From assembly GCA_020636155.1 (NCBI GenBank), contig JACJYM010000014.1, forward strand, positions 1-64,000: a stretch of 64,000 nucleotides of DNA. Direction: 5' to 3'. Below, piece after piece: positions 51,672 to 60,999 of this stretch (positions within the stretch are counted from its first letter, which is position 1; every line of letters begins with the position of its first letter). Under the pieces are notes generated by a model that searched no databases, was not told where the DNA came from, and was given only the letters and a program-made list of their open reading frames with translations. Made by a program: the position numbers and the translations under genes. The DNA comes from Lewinellaceae bacterium. GTDB taxonomy: Bacteria > Bacteroidota > Bacteroidia > Chitinophagales > Saprospiraceae.

Positions 51672-53024
51672 ATGCCCAGGATTCCCGGTTCTTTTGTAAA
51701 TATGATGACTCAAGAGCCTCACTTTGACATTGGGGCATTTCAAAAAGTCATAGAGACGGATAGCCCTACGAGTATCAGGGTTAACCTTAGAAAAAATTAC
51801 ACTTGTCCGGGTTCAGAATTTGTCCCTTGGTGTTCGCATGCCTGTTACCTCGACGAAAGACCCATCTTTACCTTAGACCCACTTTTTCATGCTGCTTGCT
51901 ATTACGTACAAGAAGCATCTTCCATGTTCCTTTGGCAAGTATTAAATCATGTCTTAGATGGAATAACGGATCCTCAAATACTTGACATGAGTGCTGCCCC
52001 GGGAGGAAAAACGACCTTAATCATGGATTACCTCAGTGACAAAGGTACCTTAGTAGCCAATGAAGTCATTCAGTCCAGAGCCTCCATTTTGTACCAAAAC
52101 ACGACCAAATGGTCTGGCACTAATGTCATCGTGACCAGTGCTGATCCATCGAAATTTGATGGTATTGAATCCACATTTGATTTATTAGTCATAGATGCTC
52201 CATGCTCAGGCGAGGGTATGTGGCGAAAGGATAATGATGCCATCAACGAGTGGAGTCCAGACCATGTAGAACTATGTAGTGCAAGGCAGAAAAGGATAAT
52301 TTCTGACTCTATAAGTCTAGTCAAACCCGGTGGATATCTGTTCTATTCCACTTGTACTTACAACTCGAAAGAAAACATTGACAATGTCAATTGGATGATG
52401 CAAGAATATAATCTGGAGTCTGTAGAATTGCCATTAAATCAAGATTGGGATGTGCAGATGATCTCGAAAAACAAAGGGGTTGGTTATCAGTTCTTACCTT
52501 ATAAGCTTAAGGGAGAAGGGTTTTTCTGCTCGGTGCTTCGAAAGCTAGATTCGAATGATAATGTAAAAAAAGCTTCGTTGGGTAAAATATCCTTGGCATC
52601 CAAAGAGGATAAAAAATTAATCTCGGAATGGGTGGCAAATCAAGCCAAGGATTTAAAAATGATTAAATCTCCAAAAGAGGATTGCTACCTCACGAATGAG
52701 TGCAGTATGGCCATGTTTGAAAAACTACAAGCTAAAATGCGGGTTTTGGGCACAGGAATTAAAATAGGAAGAATCAATAAAAAACTATTCCTTCCCGATC
52801 ATGCCTTGGCTCTGAGTACAATGGTATCAGATGACATTCCAAAGATTGAACTAACAAAAGATGATTCGTTAGACTATCTAAGAAAGCAATTAGATGGTAG
52901 CTTAAGTTCTCAAAAATCATGGAATTTGGTACAATATCAAGGGTATGGATTGGGTTGGATAAAACAACTAGACCATAGAATCAACAATTATCTCCCTCAG
53001 GAATACATGATAAAGCACCTATAG
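51672..53024 (+). CDS. 16S rRNA m5C methyltransferase, RsmF-like
   Basis: A 450-residue NOL1/NOP2/Sun family RNA methyltransferase. The SAM-binding motif LDMSAAPGGKTTLIM (about 103-117) is followed by the two catalytic Cys in VIDAPCSGEGMWRK and YSTCTYNSKEN, which make m5C at specific 16S rRNA residues in RsmF/RsmB. The C-terminal region carries the RsmF-type extension (about 330-450, SSQKSWNLVQYQGYGLGWIKQ). The start follows the previous stop directly. Confidence 0.9.
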   Translation: MPRIPGSFVNMMTQEPHFDIGAFQKVIETDSPTSIRVNLRKNYTCPGSEFVPWCSHACYLDERPIFTLDPLFHAACYYVQEASSMFLWQVLNHVLDGITDPQILDMSAAPGGKTTLIMDYLSDKGTLVANEVIQSRASILYQNTTKWSGTNVIVTSADPSKFDGIESTFDLLVIDAPCSGEGMWRKDNDAINEWSPDHVELCSARQKRIISDSISLVKPGGYLFYSTCTYNSKENIDNVNWMMQEYNLESVELPLNQDWDVQMISKNKGVGYQFLPYKLKGEGFFCSVLRKLDSNDNVKKASLGKISLASKEDKKLISEWVANQAKDLKMIKSPKEDCYLTNECSMAMFEKLQAKMRVLGTGIKIGRINKKLFLPDHALALSTMVSDDIPKIELTKDDSLDYLRKQLDGSLSSQKSWNLVQYQGYGLGWIKQLDHRINNYLPQEYMIKHL

Positions 53025-53085
53025 ATCTTCTACTGATACTCATAAGGTGTATTTGATTGGTTTACATAATTTCGGTTGACTTCCT

Positions 53086-53093
53086 TATATTTG
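53086..53093 (+). promoter_or_regulatory. -7 promoter element of lgt
   Basis: TATATTTG matches TAnnTTTG, 24 bases before the lgt ATG. No -33 element with the usual spacing. Confidence 0.5.
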
Positions 53094-53117
53094 TTCGCAA
53101 TAATTAAAAATTGATAC

Positions 53118-54347
53118 ATGTATCCAGATCTTTCCTATTTGTTTCACGATCTTTTTGGCACTTCAGTTGATAACTGGACTTCTCTGTTCAAGACATTTGG
53201 ACTCATGTTAGCATTGGCCTTTGTAGCTTGTGCCTTTTTGTTAAAATCTGAATTAAAAAGAAAAGAAGAGGATGGATTATTAAAACCGTTCAAAGCAAAA
53301 AAAATTGAGGGTGAAGTTCCGACCTTGAATGAAACCCTGATGAATGGTGTGATACTAGGTATATTAGCATCCAAAATTCCAGTAATCATTCATTCGTTTG
53401 ACCGGTTTACAGCCGACCCCGCATCCGTCTTATTTTCCGGTGAAGGACATTGGTGGATTGGCATTTTAATAATCATTGGATTATTTGCTTATCGATACTT
53501 CAAGTACAAGGATGCAGATAAACCCAAAGAAGTAGAAGTCTTAGTCCATCCCTATCAAAAGACCATGGATATCATTTTCATGGCGGCCATTTCCGGTGTA
53601 GTAGGTTCTAAATTATTTTCAATATTTGAAAACTTAGATTCATTTTTTGCGGATCCCATAGGTCAGCTGTTTTCGGGTTCTGGATTAACTATTTATGGAG
53701 GAGTAATACTCGCTTTTATAGTCGTGTATCGCTTTGTGTCGAAAAATGGAATTAAGCCCATATATATGATGGATATTGCAGCGATGGGTATTTTATTAGG
53801 ATATGGCATTGGTAGAATAGGATGTCAATTGGCAGGAGATGGAGACTGGGGAATTGAAGCGGCCATGCAACCCTCGTGGTGGTTTTTACCTGATTGGTTG
53901 TGGTCATTTAGTTATCCTCGGAATGTGGCCAATGATGGCATATTATTGTCTTCTTGTGATCCTGAGGCCTACAAAGCGACTTTTGAAGGGGCAAAAATGG
54001 CCATTGAGCAACATTGTCAAACAGCCTGTGGAATGAGATATTGTCACGAATTAATACCAAAAGTATATCCAACCCCTATATGGGAAACCATCGTATCGCT
54101 CTTAGGATTTGGACTCTTATGGATGTTGCGAAAGAGGATAAAAATTGCTGGCATGTTGTTTTTTATCTATATGATTTACAATGGGTTGGAACGGTTTTTA
54201 GTGGAATTTGTCCGAGTCAATGAACATTACAATTTCCTTGGATTTTATTGGAGTCAAGCACAGTTTATAAGTATTGCCTTTATAATTATCGGGGTTATCG
54301 GAGTTGTTTACTTGTCAAGGAAATCACCTGGCTGGGAACTAGAGTAA
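53118..54347 (+). CDS. lgt: Prolipoprotein diacylglyceryl transferase, extended form
   Basis: A 409-residue inner-membrane enzyme that moves diacylglycerol from phosphatidylglycerol to the lipobox Cys of prolipoproteins, the first step of lipoprotein maturation. The signature GRIGCQLAGDGDWG (about 234-247) replaces the GRxGNFxNGE loop of E. coli, and the arginine-rich RFLVEFVRVNEHYNFL near the C terminus is conserved. At 409 residues it is longer than the 270-300 of enterics, owing to N-terminal helices and a loop of about 60 residues, usual for Bacteroidota. Single gene. Confidence 0.9.
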   Translation: MYPDLSYLFHDLFGTSVDNWTSLFKTFGLMLALAFVACAFLLKSELKRKEEDGLLKPFKAKKIEGEVPTLNETLMNGVILGILASKIPVIIHSFDRFTADPASVLFSGEGHWWIGILIIIGLFAYRYFKYKDADKPKEVEVLVHPYQKTMDIIFMAAISGVVGSKLFSIFENLDSFFADPIGQLFSGSGLTIYGGVILAFIVVYRFVSKNGIKPIYMMDIAAMGILLGYGIGRIGCQLAGDGDWGIEAAMQPSWWFLPDWLWSFSYPRNVANDGILLSSCDPEAYKATFEGAKMAIEQHCQTACGMRYCHELIPKVYPTPIWETIVSLLGFGLLWMLRKRIKIAGMLFFIYMIYNGLERFLVEFVRVNEHYNFLGFYWSQAQFISIAFIIIGVIGVVYLSRKSPGWELE

Positions 54348-54375
54348 AAATAAATCATCCGTAATTTACGAATCA

Positions 54376-55497
54376 CTACATCCGAGTCGTATTCAAAATA
54401 TTTGAAATGAGAATTTTAGCATTTTCGATATTATTATAAATTCCAAGCCCTTGTTTTCTCAAGTGCAAATCTTCCTCTGTAAATGGTCTCTCTCTCCACT
54501 TATCTAAATTAAAATCTTGGCTTTTTATCACCAAATGGTCCAAACCTGAGCCCATGACGGAATCCTCATCCGCCACACAAAATCGACCTTGAAAAAGGCT
54601 GTTTATTAATTTCAACTTGACTCCTGTAGGAGCATTCCCAAGTGCAAGATTTATGTGGGCATTTTTCACTAGTGAGGACATTCTATCTAGATCAGGATTC
54701 AATTCCAGGTTCTCACCAAAATCCTTTTTTAATCTGCTGGACAATCGATTATTACTGCATTTACCTGCCACCTTTAGATGTGAAATATCACCCTCCAAAC
54801 GGTTATTAATAAAATGATAAAGGGACTTAATATTGTCGGAAATATTAAGATTACCATGAAAAAGCAAATAATTTCCCCTACCTATCAAGCTCGTGCAATG
54901 CTCATTTTCATGAAACGCCGGCACAAAATTAACCTGACTAATTCCTTTCTTTTTATAGTACCCTTCGTCTCGGGTTGATAAACAAGAGATTTTTGTGGCC
55001 TCTAACAAAGTTGTTTCCCAGTCTTTGAGTTTAGATGATTCATGTCGAAAATATAATTTTTTCAAATAATAATGTTCAATATCAGCCAAGTGTTGATAAT
55101 ATATCCATTCAACATTGTGCATACGAACAATCTTTACCCTATTTTTTAGCTGAGGATGGGTCAAAAAAGCCGTTGTGTGGAGCCCGTCGAAAATTATTGG
55201 TGCCTCATCGGCCAACAAATTATTAAGTAGCTTTTTTGATTCTCTGGTATTTACAATGTATGGTATATGACCGAAGAGTTTAATAATCGTAGTATTTCGA
55301 CGATAGTAGGATACTTCATCCACCTGAGATTCTAATAATTCACTTTCTTGACGGTCACCATACACAAAGGCATGAACATGCAGCTTTACACCGATGGATT
55401 GTAAGCTTTTTATCTTATAATATGTCTCAATGGCACCACCGTAGTTGGGTGGATACGGCACATCGAGACATATAATATGTATTTTGTTATTCGTCAT
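54376..55497 (-). CDS. Glycosyltransferase, GT4-like
   Basis: A 373-residue cytosolic GT-B glycosyltransferase. The N-terminal acceptor-side domain starts IHIICLDVPYPPNYGGAIETYYKIKSL, with the typical PPNYGGA loop. The C-terminal domain has the nucleotide-sugar region LLFHGNLNISDNIKSL and a late segment, LALGNAPTGVKLKLINSLFQG, that corresponds to the E-x7-E donor-binding loop region with poor conservation. Role in surface polysaccharide assembly is an inference. It follows the sucD terminator and is a single gene. Confidence 0.8.
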   Translation of the reverse strand: MTNNKIHIICLDVPYPPNYGGAIETYYKIKSLQSIGVKLHVHAFVYGDRQESELLESQVDEVSYYRRNTTIIKLFGHIPYIVNTRESKKLLNNLLADEAPIIFDGLHTTAFLTHPQLKNRVKIVRMHNVEWIYYQHLADIEHYYLKKLYFRHESSKLKDWETTLLEATKISCLSTRDEGYYKKKGISQVNFVPAFHENEHCTSLIGRGNYLLFHGNLNISDNIKSLYHFINNRLEGDISHLKVAGKCSNNRLSSRLKKDFGENLELNPDLDRMSSLVKNAHINLALGNAPTGVKLKLINSLFQGRFCVADEDSVMGSGLDHLVIKSQDFNLDKWRERPFTEEDLHLRKQGLGIYNNIENAKILISNILNTTRM

Positions 55498-55503
55498 TAA
55501 TTA

Positions 55504-55540
55504 TTAAAAAAGCCTGACGACTTAGCAGACGGCAGGCTTT
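55504..55540 (-). terminator. Intrinsic terminator of the carA-eno-divIC-sucD operon
   Basis: The minus strand has AAAGCCTG / CAGGCTTT (55509-55540), with inner pairs, and then TTTTTAATAA. It lies 25 bases after the sucD stop. Confidence 0.75.
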
Positions 55541-55563
55541 CTGTATCATTTTTAAGATCTAAT

Positions 55564-56445
55564 TTACTTCATATCCATCAATACCTTCCTCATGGTTTCT
55601 CCAATATCGGCTGGAGACTGAACTACATGAATTCCGTGTTCTGCCATAATTCTCATTTTAGCTTCTGCCGTATCGTCAGCACCTCCAACGATAGCACCGG
55701 CATGACCCATGGTACGACCTTTTGGCGCAGTTTGGCCGGCAATAAATCCTACGACCGGTTTTTTATTTCCAGTGGACTTAATATATTCAGCTGCTTTTGC
55801 TTCATAATTACCTCCGATCTCTCCTATCATGACAATTCCCTCCGTTTCAGGGTCATTCATCAAGAGCTCCACCGCTTCTTTGGTCGGTGTCCCCACGATA
55901 GGGTCTCCCCCAATACCGATGGCCGTAGATATACCAAGTCCTGCCCGTACCAATTGATCAGCTGCTTCATAAGTTAAAGTGCCGGATTTAGAAACCAATC
56001 CTATTTTTCCTTTTTTGAATACAAATCCCGGCATGATACCAACCTTGGCTTCGTCCGGCGTAATAACCCCGGGACAGTTAGGGCCAATCAATCGAGTATC
56101 AAACTTATCAATATACGCCTTTACCTTCACCATATCCTGAACAGGAATACCTTCAGTGATGCAAATAATGACTTTGATGCCTGCCTCAGCCGCCTCCATG
56201 ATTGCATCTGGAGCGAATTTTGGTGGTACAAATAGTATTGATGTATCAGCTCCTGCTTTGATTACGGCTTCTTTAACAGAATTGTAAACCGGTTTTCCAA
56301 GGTGAGTTTGTCCACCTTTTCCCGGTGTAACTCCACCTACAATATTGGTTCCATATTCAATCATCTGTTCTGCGTGGAAAGTCCCTTCATTTCCGGTAAA
56401 TCCTTGCACAATAATTTTTGAATTTTTATTTACTAAAACACTCAC
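55564..56445 (-). CDS. sucD: Succinyl-CoA synthetase subunit alpha
   Basis: A 293-residue CoA-binding subunit of the TCA-cycle enzyme. The CoA-binding N-terminal VQGFTGNEGTFHAEQM and the phosphohistidine loop MGHAGAIVGG (about 250-260) are visible. The beta subunit (sucC) is not in the window. It follows divIC by 11 bases and is last in the operon before a terminator. Confidence 0.95.
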   Translation of the reverse strand: MSVLVNKNSKIIVQGFTGNEGTFHAEQMIEYGTNIVGGVTPGKGGQTHLGKPVYNSVKEAVIKAGADTSILFVPPKFAPDAIMEAAEAGIKVIICITEGIPVQDMVKVKAYIDKFDTRLIGPNCPGVITPDEAKVGIMPGFVFKKGKIGLVSKSGTLTYEAADQLVRAGLGISTAIGIGGDPIVGTPTKEAVELLMNDPETEGIVMIGEIGGNYEAKAAEYIKSTGNKKPVVGFIAGQTAPKGRTMGHAGAIVGGADDTAEAKMRIMAEHGIHVVQSPADIGETMRKVLMDMK

Positions 56446-56456
56446 TCTGTTAATTT

Positions 56457-56750
56457 TTATTTTTTAATGATATATACTTCTTCCTTATCCTTGAGCATGT
56501 GGTATTTCTCACGGGCATATTTCTCCACATTTTCATCTAAATCAATTTTATCCTTTTTAGCCTTTTCAATTTTTGCTAAAAGGTCTTCCTTTTCATACTT
56601 CAAATCGTGGATTATACTGCTTAATTTGTATTGATTAAAAAAATTATGTCTATCAAAAAAGCTAACCCACACTAAAAATACCACCGCAGTAATTGTAAAC
56701 TTATTCAGTTTTAACTGCCTTATTTTGTTCAAAAAGTCTTGTAGTTTCAT
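56457..56750 (-). CDS. Septum formation initiator, DivIC/FtsB-like
   Basis: A 97-residue single-pass membrane protein: one transmembrane helix (about 20-36, ITAVVFLVWVSFF) then a coiled coil (about 45-75, LKYEKEDLLAKIEKAKKDKI) and a short C-terminal YHMLKDKEEVYII. The pattern matches the DivIC/FtsB component of the divisome. Between eno (15 bases) and sucD (11 bases) in an operon. Confidence 0.85.
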   Translation of the reverse strand: MKLQDFLNKIRQLKLNKFTITAVVFLVWVSFFDRHNFFNQYKLSSIIHDLKYEKEDLLAKIEKAKKDKIDLDENVEKYAREKYHMLKDKEEVYIIKK

Positions 56751-56765
56751 ATCTTGAGTAATAAT

Positions 56766-58055
56766 TTATTCTCTGTTCAAAAGCGAGCGACCGGGAAATA
56801 CTGCATTATCTCCAAGTTCTTCTTCTATTCTCAATAGTTGGTTGTATTTAGCTATTCTATCGCTACGAGATGCTGAGCCGGTTTTAATCTGACCAGTATT
56901 CAATGCCACTGCCAAATCAGCAATTGTGGTATCTTCTGTCTCACCTGACCTGTGGCTCATGACACTGGTGTAGGCATTTCTAGTGGCTAAAGATACGGCA
57001 TCTATTGTTTCTGTCAAAGTTCCGATTTGATTTACTTTAATTAAGATTGAATTTGCGGCATGCATTTCAATTCCCCTGTGAAGTCTTTCCGTATTGGTTA
57101 CAAACAAATCGTCACCTACCAATTGAATATCATTGCCCAATTTTTTAGTGAGTTTCACCCAACCATTCCAGTCATCTTCATCTAATCCATCTTCTATACT
57201 AAGAATTGGATATTTTCTTGTCCAATCCGCCCAATACTCTACCATTTCGTCCGAAGTTTTCGCCCCCCCGTTTGACTTTTTAAATTCGTACAATCCATTT
57301 TCGGAATTGTAAAATTCAGAGCTTGCAGCATCCATCGCAATCCAGATATCCTCCCCTGGTCTGTATCCCGCTGATTCTATCGCTTTCAAAACGATTTCGA
57401 TGGCCTCTTCATTAGATTTGATATTCGGTGCAAATCCCCCTTCATCCCCCACATTGGTACTAAAACCGTTTTTCTTTAATACCGATTTTAGATGATGAAA
57501 AGTCTCAACACCCATTCGCAAAGATTCAGAAAAAGTGTCAGCACCTATGGGCATAATCATAAATTCTTGAAAATCAATGCTATTATCTGCATGGCTTCCA
57601 CCATTCAAAATATTCATCATAGGAACCGGCATGACGTGGGCATTAACCCCACCGATATAGCGATAGAGTGGTTGATGGCTAGCCTGAGCTGCAGCTTTGG
57701 CAACAGCCAAGGAAACGCCTAAAATCGCATTGGCACCAAGTACCGATTTATTATCAGTGCCATCGATTTCTAACATGATATCATCAATGTAACGCTGGTC
57801 GAAAATATCTTCGCCAACCAAAGCTTGCATGATTTTATCATCGACATTAAAGCATGCATTTAGCACACCCTTTCCGAGAAACCTACTTTGGTCACCATCC
57901 CTTAGCTCCACAGCTTCATACTTACCTGTTGATGCACCACTAGGCACCGCTGCACGACCGATGAGACCATTATCAGTTAACACTTCCACTTCCACCGTGG
58001 GATTTCCTCTACTATCAAGTATCTCTCTTGCACGAATATCTACAATTGTAGCCAT
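56766..58055 (-). CDS. eno: Enolase
   Basis: A 429-residue glycolytic enzyme that interconverts 2-phosphoglycerate and phosphoenolpyruvate. Motifs include the N-terminal AREILDSRGNPTVEVEV, the loop VPSGASTGKYEAVELRDGD, the Mg-binding and catalytic segment QLVGDDLFVTN, and SHRSGETEDTTIADLAV. Its ATG overlaps the last base of the carA stop codon (TAATG), a coupling signal. Confidence 0.97.
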   Translation of the reverse strand: MATIVDIRAREILDSRGNPTVEVEVLTDNGLIGRAAVPSGASTGKYEAVELRDGDQSRFLGKGVLNACFNVDDKIMQALVGEDIFDQRYIDDIMLEIDGTDNKSVLGANAILGVSLAVAKAAAQASHQPLYRYIGGVNAHVMPVPMMNILNGGSHADNSIDFQEFMIMPIGADTFSESLRMGVETFHHLKSVLKKNGFSTNVGDEGGFAPNIKSNEEAIEIVLKAIESAGYRPGEDIWIAMDAASSEFYNSENGLYEFKKSNGGAKTSDEMVEYWADWTRKYPILSIEDGLDEDDWNGWVKLTKKLGNDIQLVGDDLFVTNTERLHRGIEMHAANSILIKVNQIGTLTETIDAVSLATRNAYTSVMSHRSGETEDTTIADLAVALNTGQIKTGSASRSDRIAKYNQLLRIEEELGDNAVFPGRSLLNRE

Positions 58056-59167
58056 TAGTTATTTTTCTGTTTTTTAATTAAGTCAATAAATTGATCAAAT
58101 AAATATCGGGAATCATGGGGTCCCGGTGCTGCCTCAGGATGAAACTGGACAGAAAACACAGGATTATTCTTAAGTTCTAAGCCTTCTACTGAATCATCAT
58201 TTAGGTTTAAATGTGTTAATCGGACATGATTTGCATTTTGAAGTTCCTTCAGTGAAATACCGAATCCGTGATTCTGGCTCGTCACCTCACACTTACCAGT
58301 GATAACATTTTTTACTGGATGATTGGCACCTCTGTGACCGTGATGCATTTTATGCGTTGAGATTCCCTGAGATAAGGCTATCAATTGATGTCCAAGACAT
58401 ATTCCGAATACCGGTTTTTCTGTTTCAATGACGTCTTTCGCAGTCGAAATTGCATACTCCATAGCTGCAGGGTCGCCCGGTCCATTTGATAAAAAGTATC
58501 CATCAGGATTAAATTTCACCAATTCTGACAAATCAGTTTTAGCCGGGAATACTTTTAAATAAGCACCTCGATCAACCAGACAGTTTAAAATATTTCTTTT
58601 CGTACCAAAGTCAAGTACTGCAATTCTTATGTCAGAATTAGGATTACCCAAAGAGTAGGCTTCCCGAGTAGAAACTTGACTAGCCAATTCTCGACCCTCC
58701 ATTTTCGGAGCATTGCTTAACTGGTCTTTCAGAGAATCTAACGAGTGTTCTTCACTCGAAATGATGCAATTCATAGCGCCTTTTTCTCTGACCTTCCTGA
58801 CGATTTCACGAGTATCAATATTGTGAATGCAGACTATTCCATTTTGCTCCAGATAGTCCTGCAGACTTTCCGAAGCCAAGGGTCTTGAATATCCCGAATT
58901 TAAATTTCGGCACACCAATCCACTGATCTGAATATCCTCAGATTCCTCATCATCATTGGCAACACCATAATTACCAATATGAACATTGGTATTCACCATA
59001 ACCTGTCCGTAATAAGAAGGATCCGTAAAAATTTCTTGATATCCAGTCATACCAGTGTTAAAACATATCTCACCAGTAGTCGTACCAATTCTTCCAGCCG
59101 CAAACCCCTCATAGATAGAACCATCTTCTAATAAAAGAAATGCTTTCTTGGAATTGGAGATATTCAT
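58055..59167 (-). CDS. carA: Carbamoyl-phosphate synthase small subunit
   Basis: A 370-residue glutaminase subunit that provides ammonia for carbamoyl phosphate, the precursor of pyrimidines and arginine. The N-terminal domain starts AFLLLEDGSIYEG; the C-terminal class I amidotransferase has the catalytic Cys in VFGICLGHQL and the His-Glu pair in FHPEAAPGP. carB is not in the window. It starts the carA-eno-divIC-sucD operon, with its own -7 element at 59188-59195 and a terminator of rplQ upstream. Confidence 0.96.
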   Translation of the reverse strand: MNISNSKKAFLLLEDGSIYEGFAAGRIGTTTGEICFNTGMTGYQEIFTDPSYYGQVMVNTNVHIGNYGVANDDEESEDIQISGLVCRNLNSGYSRPLASESLQDYLEQNGIVCIHNIDTREIVRKVREKGAMNCIISSEEHSLDSLKDQLSNAPKMEGRELASQVSTREAYSLGNPNSDIRIAVLDFGTKRNILNCLVDRGAYLKVFPAKTDLSELVKFNPDGYFLSNGPGDPAAMEYAISTAKDVIETEKPVFGICLGHQLIALSQGISTHKMHHGHRGANHPVKNVITGKCEVTSQNHGFGISLKELQNANHVRLTHLNLNDDSVEGLELKNNPVFSVQFHPEAAPGPHDSRYLFDQFIDLIKKQKNN

Positions 59168-59187
59168 GCCTTGTATTAAAATTTTTG

Positions 59188-59195
59188 CAAATATA
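59188..59195 (-). promoter_or_regulatory. -7 promoter element of carA
   Basis: The minus strand reads TATATTTG, matching TAnnTTTG, 20 bases before the ATG. No -33 TTG with the usual spacing. The start-site sequence after it is CAAAAATTTT. Confidence 0.55.
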
Positions 59196-59250
59196 GCACC
59201 AACAAGCCTAAGACAGGTAAGTCAATAAATGCTTTTTTAAAAATTATAGT

Positions 59251-59282
59251 AAAAAGAAAAGGGCGATGATAAATCACCGCCC
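59251..59282 (-). terminator. Intrinsic terminator of the alpha operon after rplQ
   Basis: The minus strand has GGGCGGTGAT / ATCATCGCCC (59261-59282) with a short loop and one G-U pair, followed by TTTTCTTTTT. It separates rplQ from the carA transcript. Confidence 0.8.
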
Positions 59283-59308
59283 CTATTAGTCCGTAAAATA
59301 CATACATT

Positions 59309-59800
59309 TTATTCTTCCTCAGACTTTGCGTCTGCTGTAGTCTTTGCAGCAACCGCCGCAGTTGCAGCCCCAGCAGTTTTAGCACCACCTCTTCTCCTTC
59401 TTCTTTTAGACCCAGAAGTCGAATTAGAGTTATTATATACTGTGTTAAAATCTACAAATTCTATCATCGCCATCTCCGCAGCATCACCCTTTCTGAATCC
59501 AGTTTTAATAATCCTAAGATATCCTCCAGGTCTGTCACCTACTTTTTCAGCAACTGGGCCAAACAATTCCTTTGCTGCTTCTTTGTTCTGAAGATAGCTA
59601 AATACAACTCTTCTTGAGTGAGTGGTATTATCCTTAGCTTTTGTAACTAGTGGCTCCAAGTGAACTCTAAGCGCTTTAGCTTTTGCCAAGGTCGTGTTAA
59701 TTCTTTTATGGGTAATTAATGAAATGGAAAGATTTTTCAACAAGGCATCTCTATGACCTTTTTTTCTACCAAGATGGTTAAATTTCTTACCGTGTCTCAT
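59309..59800 (-). CDS. rplQ: 50S ribosomal protein L17 with Ala-rich tail
   Basis: A 163-residue L17. The core MRHGKKFNHLGRKKGHRDALLKNL (positions 1-120) is normal and includes the TTLAKAKALR and RPGGYLRI segments; the last 40 residues form a Lys/Ala-rich tail (RRRRRGGAKTAG). Ordinary L17 ends near 120-130. Last gene of the alpha operon, 128 bases after rpoA. Confidence 0.96.
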   Translation of the reverse strand: MRHGKKFNHLGRKKGHRDALLKNLSISLITHKRINTTLAKAKALRVHLEPLVTKAKDNTTHSRRVVFSYLQNKEAAKELFGPVAEKVGDRPGGYLRIIKTGFRKGDAAEMAMIEFVDFNTVYNNSNSTSGSKRRRRRGGAKTAGAATAAVAAKTTADAKSEEE

Positions 59801-59928
59801 GGTTTAAATTAGATTTTAAATATCAGCGAGAATTAAATTCCTATTCGATTTTTAATTTATAATCCTCGATTAATACTATTATTTAATAATAAATCAACTG
59901 CCCACCAAAAGGTGAATCGAAACGACAG

Positions 59929-60927
59929 TTACTCTTCGTCCAATTTATATTTAGAAAGATCCATTCCGAATGTCAAACCTTTCTGCGCAAGCAATTCTTC
60001 GATTTCTACCAATGATTTTTTACCAAAGTTTCTAAACTTCAATAACTCATGTGTATCAAATCTCACCAATTCACCAAGAGTGTTAATCTTAGCGGCTTTC
60101 AAGCAATTATATGCTCTTACAGAAAGATCCAAATCCTCAAGATTGGTCTTTAATAATTTACGCATGTGTAGAATATGCTCATCTACGATATCTTCTTCAC
60201 GTTTTGAAGAATCATTAAATGTGATATTCTCATCTGTGATTAGTATCAAATGTTGAATCAAGATTCTAGAAGCTTCTTTGATTGCCTCCTCCGGGTGGAT
60301 CGTACCATCGGTTTTGATATCCATCGTCAATTTCTCGTAGTCCGTTCTTTGACCAACTCTGGTGCTTTCGATAGAATATGCCACCTTTTTAATCGGAGTA
60401 TATATCGCATCTATTGGAATCACGCCAATAGGTGCTTCTTTTGACAAAGTTTCATCTGCCGGAACATAACCTCTACCTTTAGTAATGGTAAATTCCAACT
60501 CAAGATTTACAGATGCATCCATAGAACAGATATGTAAATCAGGATTCATAATTTTGAATACATTGGTAGATGCCTCTATATCACCCGCTACAAATTCTGT
60601 CTTACCACTTACCGTAAGATAGATTTTTTCTTCATTTTCAAAATTCTCAGCAACCGTAGGCTTTAACCTAATTTGCTTAATATTTAATATAATGTCAACA
60701 ACATCTTCCACAACACCTTTCATTGTCGCGAATTCATGATCTACACCCGCTATTCTCACAGCTGAAATGGCATATCCTTCTAATGATGATAATAGAACTC
60801 TTCTCAAAGAGTTACCTATAGTCTGTCCGAAACCAGGCTCAAGTGGCTTGAATTCAAAAGTGCCATCAAAATCATCTGCTTTTTGCAATAATATCTTGTC
60901 TGGTTTTTGAAAATTCAGTATACTCAT
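59929..60927 (-). CDS. rpoA: RNA polymerase alpha subunit
   Basis: A 332-residue alpha subunit. The N-terminal assembly domain (about 1-230) contains PGFGQTIGNSLRRVLLSSL and the C-terminal domain (about 250-320) the promoter-binding DLDLSVRAYNCLKAAKINTLGELV and KKSLVEIEELL. Both are complete. It lies between rpsD and rplQ in the usual alpha-operon order. Confidence 0.97.
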   Translation of the reverse strand: MSILNFQKPDKILLQKADDFDGTFEFKPLEPGFGQTIGNSLRRVLLSSLEGYAISAVRIAGVDHEFATMKGVVEDVVDIILNIKQIRLKPTVAENFENEEKIYLTVSGKTEFVAGDIEASTNVFKIMNPDLHICSMDASVNLELEFTITKGRGYVPADETLSKEAPIGVIPIDAIYTPIKKVAYSIESTRVGQRTDYEKLTMDIKTDGTIHPEEAIKEASRILIQHLILITDENITFNDSSKREEDIVDEHILHMRKLLKTNLEDLDLSVRAYNCLKAAKINTLGELVRFDTHELLKFRNFGKKSLVEIEELLAQKGLTFGMDLSKYKLDEE

Positions 60928-60954
60928 ATAATTTATATTTTTGGAAGAATTTTT

Positions 60955-60989
60955 AAAAATAGTAAAGCCGCTTCCTAATGAAGCAGCTT
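60955..60989 (-). promoter_or_regulatory. Intergenic hairpin between rpsD and rpoA
   Basis: The minus strand has AAGCTGCTTC / GAAGCGGCTT (60965-60989, loop of 5 bases, one G-U pair), followed by TACTATTTTTAAAAA (60950-60964). It looks like a weak terminator or attenuator inside the operon. Confidence 0.5.
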
Positions 60990-60999
60990 ATTAAACTCA

